NCBI GenBank assembly: GCA_020249265.1
Contig: JADCGA010000001.1
Coordinates: forward strand, 248,001 to 312,000
Length of the DNA: 64,000 nucleotides
DNA from: Roseomonas sp.
GTDB taxonomy: Bacteria; Pseudomonadota; Alphaproteobacteria; Acetobacterales; Acetobacteraceae
Direction of reading: 5' to 3'
Translations under genes and position numbers: made by a program
Shown: piece after piece, positions 35,562 to 51,786 of the stretch
Layout: every line of letters starts with the position of its first letter
Numbering within the stretch: the stretch's first letter is position 1
The notes under the pieces: generated by a model
Seen by the model: the letters and a program-made list of their open reading frames with translations, nothing else
Database searches by the model: none
Told to the model about the DNA's origin: nothing

Positions 35562-36258
35562 TTCCGGATCAACTCCAGCGCATGAGAGGTATAGAATCCA
35601 CGCGAAATGCGCCGATCCTGGCCGAGATTCCAGGACATGAGGTGCCTTTCGCTCGCAATGCGCGCCTTCAGGCTGCGCTCTGCCACGGGTTCGATTGCCG
35701 GCGCACGATCACCCCGTGGGAAGGCGCGCCCTACAAAATGCATCGCCGCGAGCAATGGCGTCTTTGGCGCAAAGGTCATCAGCATGGAACGGCGAATGCG
35801 CGGCGCGAGACTGGCCAGGCTCTGGACCATATCATCGGGATGATAATGGATCAGGCTATCCATGGCGACGACGTGATCGAAAATCCCGTATTGGCTATCC
35901 AGCATGTCACCCACTTCGTGGATGATGCTGCCTGCCGGTGCCAAGCCTTCGCTTCGCTCACGTGCAATTTTGATGAGCGAGGGCGAAACATCAATCGCCA
36001 GAATCTGCGCACCACGCCGCGCTGCCTCTATGGCGAAGCTGCCCGTGCCACAACCGGCATCAAGAAGACGCTTTCCGGTCAGGTCATCCGGTAGCCAGGC
36101 CAAAAGCGTCTGGCGCATTTCATCGCGGCCTGCACGCACCGTCGCCCGAATGCCGCTGACTGGCGCATCTGACGTCAGCCGCACCCAGGCATCCGCAGCC
36201 GTACGATCGAAATAGGTTTCGATCTGGCTGCGGCGGTGCTGATAAGTCGCGGTCTGCA

Positions 36259-36259
<1 letters not shown>
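35558..36259 (-). CDS. bchM: Mg-protoporphyrin IX methyltransferase
   Basis: BchM methylates the C13 propionate of Mg-protoporphyrin IX with SAM. The 233-residue protein has the SAM motif LLDAGCGTGSFAIEAARRG, an N-terminal YFDRTAADAWVRLTSDAP typical of the ChlM/BchM family, and AMDSLIHYHPDDMVQSL. The ATG overlaps the bchL TGA by one base (TGATG). Confidence 0.95.
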
Positions 36260-40758
<4,499 letters not shown>

Positions 40759-40784
<26 letters not shown>

Positions 40785-42291
40785 CGTAAAGCGTCTCAAT
40801 AGTAATCACGGCAATGCCGCGTTCTTCGGCAAAGCGTTCGGTGTTCCGGCGTGCCTTGCCACGCACGAAAAAGGGAATCTTGCGCAATTCCGCCTCGGCT
40901 TCATGCGCCCAGCTTGCCGGGCCGGCGATGATCGGCGCGACGGGTACATCTGAAGGGGGCGCATGCCCCAGATGGGACGGCGCCACACCATCACGGAATT
41001 CGAAATCCTCGCGGAACATGCCAAGCAGATGTTCCTCAAGCCCCATCATCAGCGGATGCACCCAGGTATCGAAGATGACATTGGCACCTTCAAAACCCAT
41101 TTGCGGCGCATAGCGCGCGGGGAAATCCTGCACATGCACCGGCGCGGAAATGACCGCACAGGGCACGCCAAGCTTCTTAGCAATATGGCGTTCCATCTGC
41201 GTACCAAGCACCAATTCGGGCTGCAGCGCGGCGATGCGTTCTTCGACTTCCAGGTAATCCTCGGAAATTAATGCCTCAACGCCGTATTTTTCAGCGGCGG
41301 CGCGAATTTCGCGGCCGAATTCGCGGCTGTAAGTGCCAAGACCGACCACCGCGAAGCCTAATTCTTCCTGCGCGATGCGCGCAGCGGCAATGGCGTGGGT
41401 GGCATCGCCAAAGATGAAAACGCGCTTGCCGGTCAGATAATTCGAATCGACCGAACGCGCATACCAAGGCAGGCGAAGCGCTCCGCTACCATCGGTCGAA
41501 GGCGCTGGCAGCCCCGCAAGCTCTGCGACCTCATTCATGAAATCGCGCGTCGCACCAACGCCAATAGGCACGGTGCGTGTGAAGGGCTGGCCCAGATGGC
41601 GTTGCAGAAAGCTTGCCGTGACCTGCGCGATTTCCGGGTAAAGCACGACATTGAAATCCGCATCCCGCAGGCGCGTCAGGTCTGTTGGCGAGGCACCCAT
41701 GGGCGCGGTCACCACAACCTCAACGCCCATGCTGCTGAGCAGCTTGGTGATTTCCGCCACATCATCGCGATGCCGAAAGCCAAGGGCAGTCGGGCCCAGG
41801 ATATTGCAGCGCGGCGCGCGTGCCGGATCACGCGGCGCGCGGGTTTGCGCTGGCCCAGCAAAGGCGCGCACCAGGCGGTAGAATGTCTCCGCCGCGCCCC
41901 AATTTTCCTTGCGTTGATAGGCCGGTAATTCCAGCGGCACCACGGGCACCGGCAAGCCAAGTGTCTTTGCCAAACCGCCAGGATCGTCCTGAATAAGCTC
42001 GGCGGTGCAGGAAGCGCCCACCAGCATGGCTTCGGGCTTGAAGCGCGCATACGCATCCCGTGCGGCTTCCATGAAAAGTTCTGCCGTATCGCCGCCCAAA
42101 TCGCGCGCCTGGAAGGTGGTCCATGTCACCGGCGGGCGCTTGCTGCGCCTTTCGATCATGGTGAAAAGCAAATCGGCATAGGTATCGCCCTGCGGCGCGT
42201 GCAGCACGTAATGCACACCCTGCATTGCGGTGGCGATACGCATCGCCCCCACATGCGGCGGCCCTTCATAGGTCCAGACAGCAAGCTGCAT
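40759..42291 (-). CDS. bchB: Light-independent protochlorophyllide reductase subunit B
   Basis: BchB, with BchN, forms the catalytic component that reduces ring D of protochlorophyllide. The 510-residue protein starts [39 protein letters not shown] holds the cluster Cys, and [20 protein letters not shown] and the C-terminal [19 protein letters not shown] domain are standard. It follows the bchN stop by two bases. Confidence 0.97.
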
Positions 42292-42293
42292 GG

Positions 42294-44185
<1,892 letters not shown>

Positions 44186-44363
44186 TTCTTGACACTCCCG
44201 GATATTGAAGCGAGTCGGGCAGCCCAGCCTGGGGCAGGGCCAACCAAGGACCTCATCTGGTCCTTTTCGACCAGTTTTCCTTGGAATTTTGTGACGCACA
44301 GGGTCATGTGGACCCCCTTCCCAATCTTCTACGTGTTTGAGGCTACCGGCCTTGCAGGGCTAG

Positions 44364-44381
44364 TGTCAAGAAAGATTGACG
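44364..44381. promoter_or_regulatory. PpsR/CrtJ operator between bchF and aerR
   Basis: TGTCAAGAAAGATTGACG matches TGT-N12-ACA except for its last base (TGTCA-N8-TGACg). A second partial site, CGTATTTTTTGATTGACA (44380-44397), lies directly beside it. On the minus strand the first site supplies TTGACA, with a weak TAGCCT 18 bases on for bchF; on the plus strand it lies about 60 bases before aerR. It could regulate both directions and so its own regulators. Confidence 0.65.
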
Positions 44382-44443
44382 TATTTTTTGATTGACAGTA
44401 ATCGCCCCTCAGGACGAAGCTACCCACTCAAAGGGGGGTCACC

Positions 44444-45394
44444 ATGAAGCCGAGCACGGATGAGGAGCGACAGACCCAAGCGGAATATGTGGAAGCCGAT
44501 CGCGGTTTCACGCTATATTCGCGCGAGGACATGGCAGACTCAGACCCCGATCACCGGGATGGTCCCGCTGCGACGGAATGGCGCCCCGCCTCTCGGGAGC
44601 GGGCGCTTCCATTGAAGCGGGTGATCGAGACCGAGATAATCCCTCGACTCGTGCTAGCACAGCGCGTGCTTAATGACCCGGGGCATGAGCCCGATCAGAC
44701 ACATCCCGCCGCGCCCACCAAGGAAGATGTCGAAGCCTTCGCGGCGCTTGCACGTCTCGGCAATACTGACAATGCGCTGACCTTCATTGATGCCTTCTGC
44801 GCGCGCGGCTTGCCGTTGACGCAGGTTTATCTTGGCTTGCTCGCGCCCGCCGCGCGGCTTCTTGGCACGTGCTGGGAAGATGATGTGTGCGATTTCACGG
44901 AAGTTACCATCGGCCTGCGCTGCCTGCATGGGGTTTGCCATGCGCTGGAACCGCGCTTTGCGCCGCTTTCCCCCGATGGAAGATCAGGGCGGAGCATCTT
45001 GCTGGCCCCTGCCCCGGGTGAACAGCATGGTTTTGGCCTGACCATGGTGGAACAATTCTTCCGCCGCGCCGGCTGGGAATCTTGGGTAGATGGCGGGGCT
45101 GATAGCGATGCGCTGGTTGCCATGGTCGCCGAAAAGCATTTCGGCCTGATCGGGTTTTCCATCGGTGGTGAGACGCATATCGAAGCGCTGACGGCGCTCA
45201 TTCGCGATATTCGGCGCGCATCGCGCAATCCCAATCTGGGCATTTTGGTGGGCGGCCCCTTGCTGTTGCAGGAACCGCTGCTGGTCAAGCGCCTTGGCGC
45301 CGATGCCACCGCACGGGACGCAGAAGAAGCAGTGCTTCAAGCAGAGGCCTTGCTGGCCTTACAAGGACGAGGAAGCGAGGGATTGCCGAGCTAA
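44444..45394 (+). CDS. aerR: Cobalamin-binding regulator AerR/PpaA
   Basis: AerR/PpaA is a cobalamin-dependent antirepressor that works with PpsR/CrtJ. The 316-residue protein has a B12-binding helical cap (about 95-175, with LTFIDAFCARGLPLTQVYLG and WEDDVCDFTEVTIG) and a B12 domain (185-305). PGEQHGFGLTMVE places a His195-x-x-Gly in the cobalamin ligand position, and GFSIGGETHIEAL and ILVGGPLLLQE complete the fold. The long acidic N-terminus (1-55) is variable in the family. GGGGGG precedes the ATG. The gene directly precedes ppsR. Confidence 0.92.
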   Translation: MKPSTDEERQTQAEYVEADRGFTLYSREDMADSDPDHRDGPAATEWRPASRERALPLKRVIETEIIPRLVLAQRVLNDPGHEPDQTHPAAPTKEDVEAFAALARLGNTDNALTFIDAFCARGLPLTQVYLGLLAPAARLLGTCWEDDVCDFTEVTIGLRCLHGVCHALEPRFAPLSPDGRSGRSILLAPAPGEQHGFGLTMVEQFFRRAGWESWVDGGADSDALVAMVAEKHFGLIGFSIGGETHIEALTALIRDIRRASRNPNLGILVGGPLLLQEPLLVKRLGADATARDAEEAVLQAEALLALQGRGSEGLPS

Positions 45395-45491
45395 GGGCCC
45401 CGGCAATGCGACAGAAAGCGTCGTCTCCCCTTGATTTCCCTAAGCGCCATAAAGAAAAGGCGCCGTTCGTTGCAGAAGGTCGCCAATTTCC

Positions 45492-46913
45492 GTGAAGACA
45501 TTCCTTGCCCCCCGCAAATCTCTGGGAGATTTGGATGCTGATGCCGCGGCCTCATTGGTCTCGGCGGCGGCGGATATGGCTTTGGTTGTTGATGAACAGG
45601 GCGTCATTCGCGATATCGCTTTCAGCAATCAGGAGTTATCCAAGGCTTTGGGCGGGCACCAAGCTTGGCTCGGTCGCCCCTGGGCGGAAACCGTCACCAC
45701 GGAAAGCCGCCCCAAGGTTGAAGCGCTATTGAGCGGCGCGCCCACCGAAGCGAAATGGCGCAGCATCAATCAGGTCGCAGAAGGCGGCGAATCCGTGCCG
45801 CTGCTTTTCGCCGCCGTTCCCTTGCAGCGCGGCAATCGGCGCGTGGTGTTTGGCCGCGACCTTAGCGCGCAATCGCGCCTGCAACAGAGATTGCTGGAAA
45901 CCCAGCAATCCATGGAACGTGATTATGCGAAGCTCCGGCAGGCGGAAACGCGCTATCGCCTATTGTTTCAGCTTTCAGCCGATGCAACGCTGATTGTGGA
46001 TGGCGCGACAGGGCGCGTGACGGAAGCCAACCCCGCCGCTGAGCAGCTTTTCGGCCGGCATTCCCGCCGCGTGATTGGCCGCCCTTTGATGGATGCCTTC
46101 AGCGCGGAAAGTCGGCAGGCAGTACAATCCCTGCTCGCTTCTGTGCGCATTGCGGGTCGCGGCGACGAAGTGGGTGCGCAGCTAGCCGATTCGGCGCGCG
46201 ATGTCACCATCGCTGCCACCAGCTTCCGCCAGGATGGTGCCTCCGTTTTGCTGGTGCGGCTTTCCCTGCCTGGCGGAGAACAGCCTGCCGGCCTTTCAAC
46301 CGCCAAGGCACAAATGCTGAAGGTGGCGGAAAACCTGCCCGATGCCTTTGTGATCACGGATCAGAATGGCGTGGTGCTTGCGGCCAATGGCGCCTTTCTG
46401 GATTTGGCCGAGCTTGGTTCGGAAGAACAGGCGCGCGGCGAATCGCTGGAACGCTGGCTGGGCGGCCGGGGCATCGAAATTGAAGTCCTGCTGTCCAACC
46501 TTCGCAATCGCGGTACGGTCAGGCTTTACAACACCACATTGCGCGGCGCGATGGGCGCGCGGGTAGAGGTGGAAATCTCCGCCGTCACTGTCACGCATGG
46601 CGGGCAGGATGTTTTCGGCTTTTCGATTCGCGATATCGGCGCACGCGTCGCGGAACCCCGCCAGACTGGCGCGCATGCCACGCGTTCTGTTGAACAACTC
46701 ACGGAATTGATCGGGCGCGTGCCGCTCAAGGACCTTGTGCGTGATGCGACAGATGCGATTGAACGTCTGTGCATTGAAGCCGCACTTCAGCTTTCTGGCG
46801 ATAACCGCGCTTCGGCGGCGGAAATGCTCGGGCTCAGTCGGCAAAGCCTTTATGTGAAATTGCATCGCTACGGGCTTGGTGACCTCGGCGCCGATAGCGC
46901 CGAGCAAGGGTGA
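45492..46913 (+). CDS. ppsR: Photosynthesis repressor PpsR/CrtJ
   Basis: PpsR represses bch, crt and some antenna genes under oxygen. The 473-residue protein has three PAS-like regions (about 20-130, 150-265, 280-390), joined by a Gln-rich coiled helix (SRLQQRLLETQQSMERDY), and a C-terminal Fis-type helix-turn-helix, RASAAEMLGLSRQSLYVKL. It has one Cys only, Cys427 in ERLCIEAAL next to the DNA-binding helix; the PAS-linker Cys used for redox sensing in Rhodobacter is absent. The start is a GTG at 45492 without a strong ribosome site, so it is less certain. Confidence 0.94.
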   Translation: MKTFLAPRKSLGDLDADAAASLVSAAADMALVVDEQGVIRDIAFSNQELSKALGGHQAWLGRPWAETVTTESRPKVEALLSGAPTEAKWRSINQVAEGGESVPLLFAAVPLQRGNRRVVFGRDLSAQSRLQQRLLETQQSMERDYAKLRQAETRYRLLFQLSADATLIVDGATGRVTEANPAAEQLFGRHSRRVIGRPLMDAFSAESRQAVQSLLASVRIAGRGDEVGAQLADSARDVTIAATSFRQDGASVLLVRLSLPGGEQPAGLSTAKAQMLKVAENLPDAFVITDQNGVVLAANGAFLDLAELGSEEQARGESLERWLGGRGIEIEVLLSNLRNRGTVRLYNTTLRGAMGARVEVEISAVTVTHGGQDVFGFSIRDIGARVAEPRQTGAHATRSVEQLTELIGRVPLKDLVRDATDAIERLCIEAALQLSGDNRASAAEMLGLSRQSLYVKLHRYGLGDLGADSAEQG

Positions 46914-46922
46914 GGTAGCGCG

Positions 46923-47843
46923 ATGGCGGCCCCCGTTGCATCCGCGACGACCGCCCCTGCCCCGCGGCTGAAGCCAGCGGCGGTTCTTGAGTTATTGAAG
47001 CCCATCACCTGGTTCCCGCCCATGTGGGCCTTTGGCTGCGGCGTTGCTTCCGCCCATGGCGGCTTTGCTGAGCATTGGCCTTTGGCATTGCTGGGCGTGG
47101 TGCTGGCCGGGCCTTTGGTTTGTGCCATGAGTCAGGCGGCGAATGATTGGTATGATCGCCATGTGGATGCGATCAATGAACCGAATCGCCCGATTCCTTC
47201 AGGGCGGATTCCCGGCCGTTGGGGTTTGTATATTGCCCTGTTCTGGACAGCACTTTCGCTGCTGGCTGCCGTGCCGCTGGGTGCCTGGGGCTTTGGTGCG
47301 ACGATCATCGCCGTTGCGCTCGCCTGGGCCTATTCCGCGCCGCCTTTTCGGCTGAAGGCGAATGGCTGGTGGGGGAATCTGGCCTGTGGCTTGGCCTATG
47401 AAACGCTGCCATGGATCACGGCGGCAGCGATCATGTCAGGCGGTGCGCCGGATTGGCGCGTGCTGCTGGTGGCGCTGCTTTATGGCCTTGGCGCGCATGG
47501 CATCATGACGCTGAATGATTTCAAGGCGATTGAAGGTGATCGCCGCATGGGCGTGCTTTCTTTGCCCGTGCAATTGGGTGCGGAACGTGCGGGGCTGGTC
47601 GCCTGCATTTTCATGGCGGTGCCGCAAGTGTTTGTCGTCGCACTTCTCGCTTTCTGGGATGCGCCCTGGCACGCGGCGGCGGTTGCGCTTTCACTCCTGA
47701 TCCAGCTTGGCCTGATGCGGCGCATGTTGCGCGATCCGCGCGCCTTGGCGCCCTGGTATAACGGCACCGGCGTTCTGCTTTACGTGATTGGCATGCTGAT
47801 CAGCGCCTTTGCTCTGGCCGCTCTGACAGGAGGCGCAGCATGA
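46923..47843 (+). CDS. bchG: Bacteriochlorophyll synthase BchG
   Basis: BchG attaches the geranylgeranyl (or phytyl) tail to bacteriochlorophyllide a. The 306-residue protein is a UbiA-type prenyltransferase with about eight or nine helices and two Asp motifs: MSQAANDWYDRHVDAINEPN (first) and LNDFKAIEGDRRMG (second). PITWFPPMWAFGCG is the family N-terminal signature. It follows ppsR by nine bases, so it is probably in the aerR-ppsR-bchG-bch2-bchP unit. Confidence 0.95.
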   Translation: MAAPVASATTAPAPRLKPAAVLELLKPITWFPPMWAFGCGVASAHGGFAEHWPLALLGVVLAGPLVCAMSQAANDWYDRHVDAINEPNRPIPSGRIPGRWGLYIALFWTALSLLAAVPLGAWGFGATIIAVALAWAYSAPPFRLKANGWWGNLACGLAYETLPWITAAAIMSGGAPDWRVLLVALLYGLGAHGIMTLNDFKAIEGDRRMGVLSLPVQLGAERAGLVACIFMAVPQVFVVALLAFWDAPWHAAAVALSLLIQLGLMRRMLRDPRALAPWYNGTGVLLYVIGMLISAFALAALTGGAA

Positions 47844-49162
47844 CCCCCGTCCCGCTTGGCTGGCTTGGCATTATCCGCCTTGGCCTGGTGCAAACCGCCC
47901 TCGGCGCCATTGTGGTGCTGACAACCTCCGCGCTTAATCGCGTGATGGTGGTGGAATTGGCCCTGCCCGCGACGCTGCCCGGGATTCTGGTTGGGATCCA
48001 TTACGCGCTGCAAATGCTCCGCCCACGCATGGGTTACGGGTCTGATATGGGTGGGCGGCGCACACCTTGGATCATTGGCGGCATGGCGGTGCTGGCGCTT
48101 GGCGGTGTCCTGGCTGCAGCGGGCACGGCACTGATGGCGGAAGCACTTTGGGCCGGCATTGCTCTTGCCGTGGTGGCCTTCCTGATGATTGGCGCAGGCG
48201 TTGGCGCCGCTGGCACCTCTCTGTTGGTGCTACTCGCTTCACGCACCGCGCCTGCACGCCGCGCCGCTGCCGCATCACTAGTTTGGATCATGATGATCGC
48301 GGGCTTCGTCATCACCACCGCCATTGCCGGGCGCCTGCTTGATCCTTATTCGCCCATGCGGCTGATCGCTGTCGCCGCCGGTGTTTCCGCCATTGCCTTC
48401 ACGCTGGCGACGCTTGCGGTCTGGGGCATGGAAGGCCCACGCGCCGCGCGCCCGGAAGCGGGCGATGCCGCCAAGCCGCCCTTCCGCCAAGCCTTACGAG
48501 AAGTCTGGGCGGAACCGGAAGCCCGGCGCTTCACCATTTTCATTTTCGTCTCAATGCTCGCCTATAGCGCGCAGGATCTGATCCTGGAGCCTTTCGCCGG
48601 CGCGGTATTTGGCCGGACCTTGGGCGAGACCACGCGCATTTCATCGCTGCAACATGCGGGCGTTCTGGTGGGCATGATTGCCATTGCGCTGATTGGCAGC
48701 CTGCGCGGCGGGCGCTGGGCGGGCACGCTCCGTTTCTGGACCATCGCGGGGTGCCTTGCCACGGCGGTAATGATGTTGGCGCTTTCTGTTGCCGGACAAT
48801 TCGGCGCGGCCTGGCCGCTCAAGACCAGCTTCTTCGCGCTTGGTGTCGCGAATGGCGTCTTCGCCGCTGCGGCCATTGCTTCCATGATGCAAATGGTCGC
48901 GCGCGGGCATGAAGCGCGCGAAGGCACGCGCATGGGGCTTTGGGGCGCGGCGCAGGCCGTGGCTTTCGGGCTTGGCGGGCTAGCCGGTGCGGCGGCGGTG
49001 GATGTGGCGCGGCTGGTACTTGGTCAGGTTGAAGCCGCCTATGCGACAGTGTTCATTCTGGACGCGGCACTGTTCATCGCGGCGGCCATGTTGGCGGCGC
49101 GCATCAATCGTCCAAAAATCAGCAAGACCGGCGGCTTCGGCCCAATGGTACCGGCGCAGTAG
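47840..49162 (+). CDS. PucC-family transporter-like protein (bch2)
   Basis: A 440-residue major-facilitator-like protein of the PucC/LhaA/Bch2 family, with about 12 hydrophobic helices. LGWLGIIRLGLVQTALGAIV, TTSALNRVMVVELALPATLPG and AYSAQDLILEPFAGAVFG are shared with LhaA at 34098-35561. Its position between bchG and bchP is that of Bch2 (orf428 in Rhodobacter). It is thought to aid pigment insertion, but its substrate is unproven. The ATG overlaps the bchG TGA. Confidence 0.9.
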   Translation: MTPVPLGWLGIIRLGLVQTALGAIVVLTTSALNRVMVVELALPATLPGILVGIHYALQMLRPRMGYGSDMGGRRTPWIIGGMAVLALGGVLAAAGTALMAEALWAGIALAVVAFLMIGAGVGAAGTSLLVLLASRTAPARRAAAASLVWIMMIAGFVITTAIAGRLLDPYSPMRLIAVAAGVSAIAFTLATLAVWGMEGPRAARPEAGDAAKPPFRQALREVWAEPEARRFTIFIFVSMLAYSAQDLILEPFAGAVFGRTLGETTRISSLQHAGVLVGMIAIALIGSLRGGRWAGTLRFWTIAGCLATAVMMLALSVAGQFGAAWPLKTSFFALGVANGVFAAAAIASMMQMVARGHEAREGTRMGLWGAAQAVAFGLGGLAGAAAVDVARLVLGQVEAAYATVFILDAALFIAAAMLAARINRPKISKTGGFGPMVPAQ

Positions 49163-49168
49163 AGGAAC

Positions 49169-50356
49169 ATGGCCATGCAAACATATGATGTGATCGTGGT
49201 GGGCGGCGGACCATCCGGGGCCACTGCCGCCGATGATCTGGCGCGCCGCGGGCGCAGTGTTTTGCTGTTGGATCGCGCCGGGCGAATCAAACCCTGTGGT
49301 GGTGCGATTCCACCCCGTCTGATCCGCGACTTTGCCATTCCTGATGAACTGCTCGTGGCCAAGATCAACTCCGCCCGCATGGTCGCCCCCAGCGCGAAAT
49401 CCGTGGATATGCCGATTGATGGCGGCTTTGTCGGCATGGTGGATCGCGCGGATTTCGACGAATGGCTGCGCGAGCGCGCCGAACACGCTGGTGCGGAACG
49501 CCAGACCGGCACTTATGAGAAAATCACGCGCGATGCCGATGGCACTGCCATTGTTCATTGGCAATCGAAGGATGGCGCAGCGGTTGCTGCGCGCGCACGC
49601 TTGGTGATTGGTGCCGATGGCGCGCGGTCCCAAGTCGCGAAGCAGGAAGTGCCCGGCGGCGATAAGGTGCGCTGCGTTTTCGCCTATCATGAAATCGTGC
49701 GCTCACCGCCCAATGGCGGGGGCGCGGATTTCGATGCCAAGCGCTGCGATGTCTATTACCAGGGTAAGCTTTCACCCGATTTCTACGCCTGGATTTTCCC
49801 GCATGGCGACACGACCAGCATCGGCACGGGTTCCATGCAAAAGGGCTTTTCGCTGCGTGGTTCGGTTGCTGAACTCCGACGCGATATTGGCCTGACGGAT
49901 GCCGAGACAATTCGCCGCGAAGGCGCGCCCATTCCCCTGAAGCCGCTGAAACGCTGGGACAATGGCCGCGATGTGATCCTGGCCGGGGACGCCGCTGGCG
50001 TGGTTGCCCCTGCGTCCGGTGAGGGTATTTACTACGCCATGTATGGTGGCCGACTTGCCGCTGATGCCGCTGAGGAATGCTTGAAGACTGGCGATGCACG
50101 CGCGCTTGCCGATGCGCGCAAGCGCTTCATGAAGGCGCATGGTCGGGTCTTCTGGGTGCTCGGCATCATGCAGTATTTCTGGTATTCATCGGATAAGCGG
50201 CGGGAGAAGTTTGTCTCCATCTGCGCTGATAAGGATGTGCAGCGCCTGACCTGGGAATCCTACATGAACAAGGAATTGGTCCGCCGCGATCCCCTTGCGC
50301 ATGTGCGAATTTTCTTCAAGGATTTGGCACATCTCTTTGGCCTCGCGAGGGCCTGA
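49169..50356 (+). CDS. bchP: Geranylgeranyl reductase BchP
   Basis: BchP saturates the geranylgeranyl tail to phytyl, using FAD and NADPH. The 395-residue protein has VIVVGGGPSGATAADDLARR (FAD fold), RIKPCGGAIPPRL with the conserved Cys, VIGADGARSQVAK and the second FAD segment VILAGDAAGVVAPASGEGI. Two ATGs (49169 and 49175) are close; the second has better spacing from GAGG. It ends the plus-strand bch unit. Confidence 0.95.
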   Translation: MAMQTYDVIVVGGGPSGATAADDLARRGRSVLLLDRAGRIKPCGGAIPPRLIRDFAIPDELLVAKINSARMVAPSAKSVDMPIDGGFVGMVDRADFDEWLRERAEHAGAERQTGTYEKITRDADGTAIVHWQSKDGAAVAARARLVIGADGARSQVAKQEVPGGDKVRCVFAYHEIVRSPPNGGGADFDAKRCDVYYQGKLSPDFYAWIFPHGDTTSIGTGSMQKGFSLRGSVAELRRDIGLTDAETIRREGAPIPLKPLKRWDNGRDVILAGDAAGVVAPASGEGIYYAMYGGRLAADAAEECLKTGDARALADARKRFMKAHGRVFWVLGIMQYFWYSSDKRREKFVSICADKDVQRLTWESYMNKELVRRDPLAHVRIFFKDLAHLFGLARA

Positions 50357-50378
50357 TCAAGAATAAGGTTTTTGAGGA

Positions 50379-51329
50379 ATGGCGTCTCAGCCCATGCGCA
50401 TTGGCACGCGCGGCTCTCCGCTTGCGCTTTGGCAAGCGCGGCATTTTGCCAGCGTGGCCCGTGCGGCCATCCCGGCCCTGGCCGAAGATGGCGCGCTGGA
50501 AGAACACATCATCGCGACATCCGGCGACAAGGTTCAGGATAAGCGCCTGGCCGATATTGGCGGCAAGGGGCTTTTCGCCAAGGAAATCCATGAAGCGCTG
50601 GCCGATGGCCGCATAGATGTCGCGGTGCATAGCCTCAAGGATCTGGAAACAGAATTGCCGCCAGGCATTGTGCTGGCCGCTGTGCTGGAACGCGAAGACC
50701 CGCGCGATGCGCTGATTCTGGGTGCTGGATGCAGTGCGGGAACGGCGGATGACCCGCTGGCTGCCTTGCCCCAAGGCGCCTTGGTCGGCACGGCTTCCGT
50801 GCGCCGGCAAGCGCAATTGCTGCATCGGCGACGGGATCTGCGAGTAGATATCATTCGCGGCAATGTGCAAACGCGGCTCGGGCGCGTGGCAGCCGGGGAT
50901 TTCACCTGTTCCCTGCTGGCGCTGGCTGGCTTGAAGCGGCTTGGCATGGCGGATCGCGCGCAAGTGGTGCTGGAAGCAGATGCCATGCTGCCCGCCGCCT
51001 GCCAAGGGATTGTCGGCATCACGGCGCGCGCGGATGATGCCGCCACGCTGGCGCTACTCGCCCAGATTGAACATGCGCCAAGCCGGCTGGTGGCGGATGC
51101 CGAACGCGCCTTGCTTGGCGCGCTGGATGGTTCCTGCCGCACACCGATTGGCGCGCATGCCACGCTGCTGCCTGATGGGCGGCTTCGCCTGCAAGGGCTT
51201 GTCGCACGCGCCGATGGCAGTTTCCTGAGGCGCAATATGGGTGAAGCCGCGGCGAAGGATGGCCCGCAGCTTGGGCGCGATTTGGCTGCCGCTTTGAAGC
51301 GCGAAAGCCCGGCAGATATCTTCGGTTAA
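50379..51329 (+). CDS. hemC: Porphobilinogen deaminase HemC
   Basis: HemC links four porphobilinogen units into hydroxymethylbilane. The 316-residue protein has RIGTRGSPLALWQAR, TSGDKVQDKRLADIGGKGLF, VAVHSLKDLETELPPG, GTASVRRQAQLL, and DGSCRTPIGAH with the dipyrromethane-cofactor Cys. It follows bchP by 22 bases on the same strand, so heme/bacteriochlorophyll precursor supply is again joined to the cluster. It is the last recognised tetrapyrrole gene. Confidence 0.95.
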   Translation: MASQPMRIGTRGSPLALWQARHFASVARAAIPALAEDGALEEHIIATSGDKVQDKRLADIGGKGLFAKEIHEALADGRIDVAVHSLKDLETELPPGIVLAAVLEREDPRDALILGAGCSAGTADDPLAALPQGALVGTASVRRQAQLLHRRRDLRVDIIRGNVQTRLGRVAAGDFTCSLLALAGLKRLGMADRAQVVLEADAMLPAACQGIVGITARADDAATLALLAQIEHAPSRLVADAERALLGALDGSCRTPIGAHATLLPDGRLRLQGLVARADGSFLRRNMGEAAAKDGPQLGRDLAAALKRESPADIFG

Positions 51330-51350
51330 AACGGGCTGGAGCCTCAGCCC
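51330..51350 (-). terminator. Possible intrinsic terminator for the unknown gene at 51344-51736
   Basis: GGGCTG and CAGCCC pair around a six-base loop, followed on the minus strand by GTTTT. The stop codon lies within the stem. On the plus strand it is close behind hemC but lacks a T-run. Confidence 0.4.
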
Positions 51351-51736
51351 CGCCCGGCCATCGCCGTAACGCGGCGCGGCGCGATATTGTCAGCATCCCG
51401 CCGGCGCAATTCTTCCGCCATCACGCGGTGCACCATTGCAATGGCGGAATCATCCAGGCTGGCCACCCAAAGCCGCGCAAAGCTTGGATCAAAGCCGGGG
51501 TCCAGCACTTGGCGCGGCAGGGAAAGCTCTGCGGCACGCGCCTGAATTTCCGCCGCCGCCCCGGGACTATCCAGCGCAATGGCACGCAGCCGGCGCGGAT
51601 CTGTCACCATATTTGCAATAAAGACGTCCAAGGCGGCGACGGCGCGGTCCAGCGCGGCGGCATCCCCCTCGGCCTCGGCGGCGTCCAGCTTGGCTTTCAG
51701 TGCCTCATAGGCGATGCGATGCGAATTGCCATTCAT
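51344..51736 (-). CDS. Unknown protein with a PpsR operator upstream
   Basis: I do not recognise this 130-residue protein. It starts MNGNSHRIAYEALKAKLDAA after GGAGGGGGG and is mainly helical and soluble, with a coiled N-terminal half (to about 55) and a C-terminal half containing LDPGFDPSFARLWVASLDDS and VMAEELRRRDADN. It has no Cys, signal or membrane segment. It converges on hemC. A perfect PpsR palindrome lies 51 bases upstream of its ATG, nearly identical to that of bchC, which implies regulation with photosynthesis. A longer start at 51796 would cover part of the operator. Confidence 0.6.
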   Translation of the reverse strand: MNGNSHRIAYEALKAKLDAAEAEGDAAALDRAVAALDVFIANMVTDPRRLRAIALDSPGAAAEIQARAAELSLPRQVLDPGFDPSFARLWVASLDDSAIAMVHRVMAEELRRRDADNIAPRRVTAMAGRG

Positions 51737-51786
51737 GGCGCCCCCCTCCAGAGCATATCGGAAGGCTGCGCCTTTTATCGCGCATG

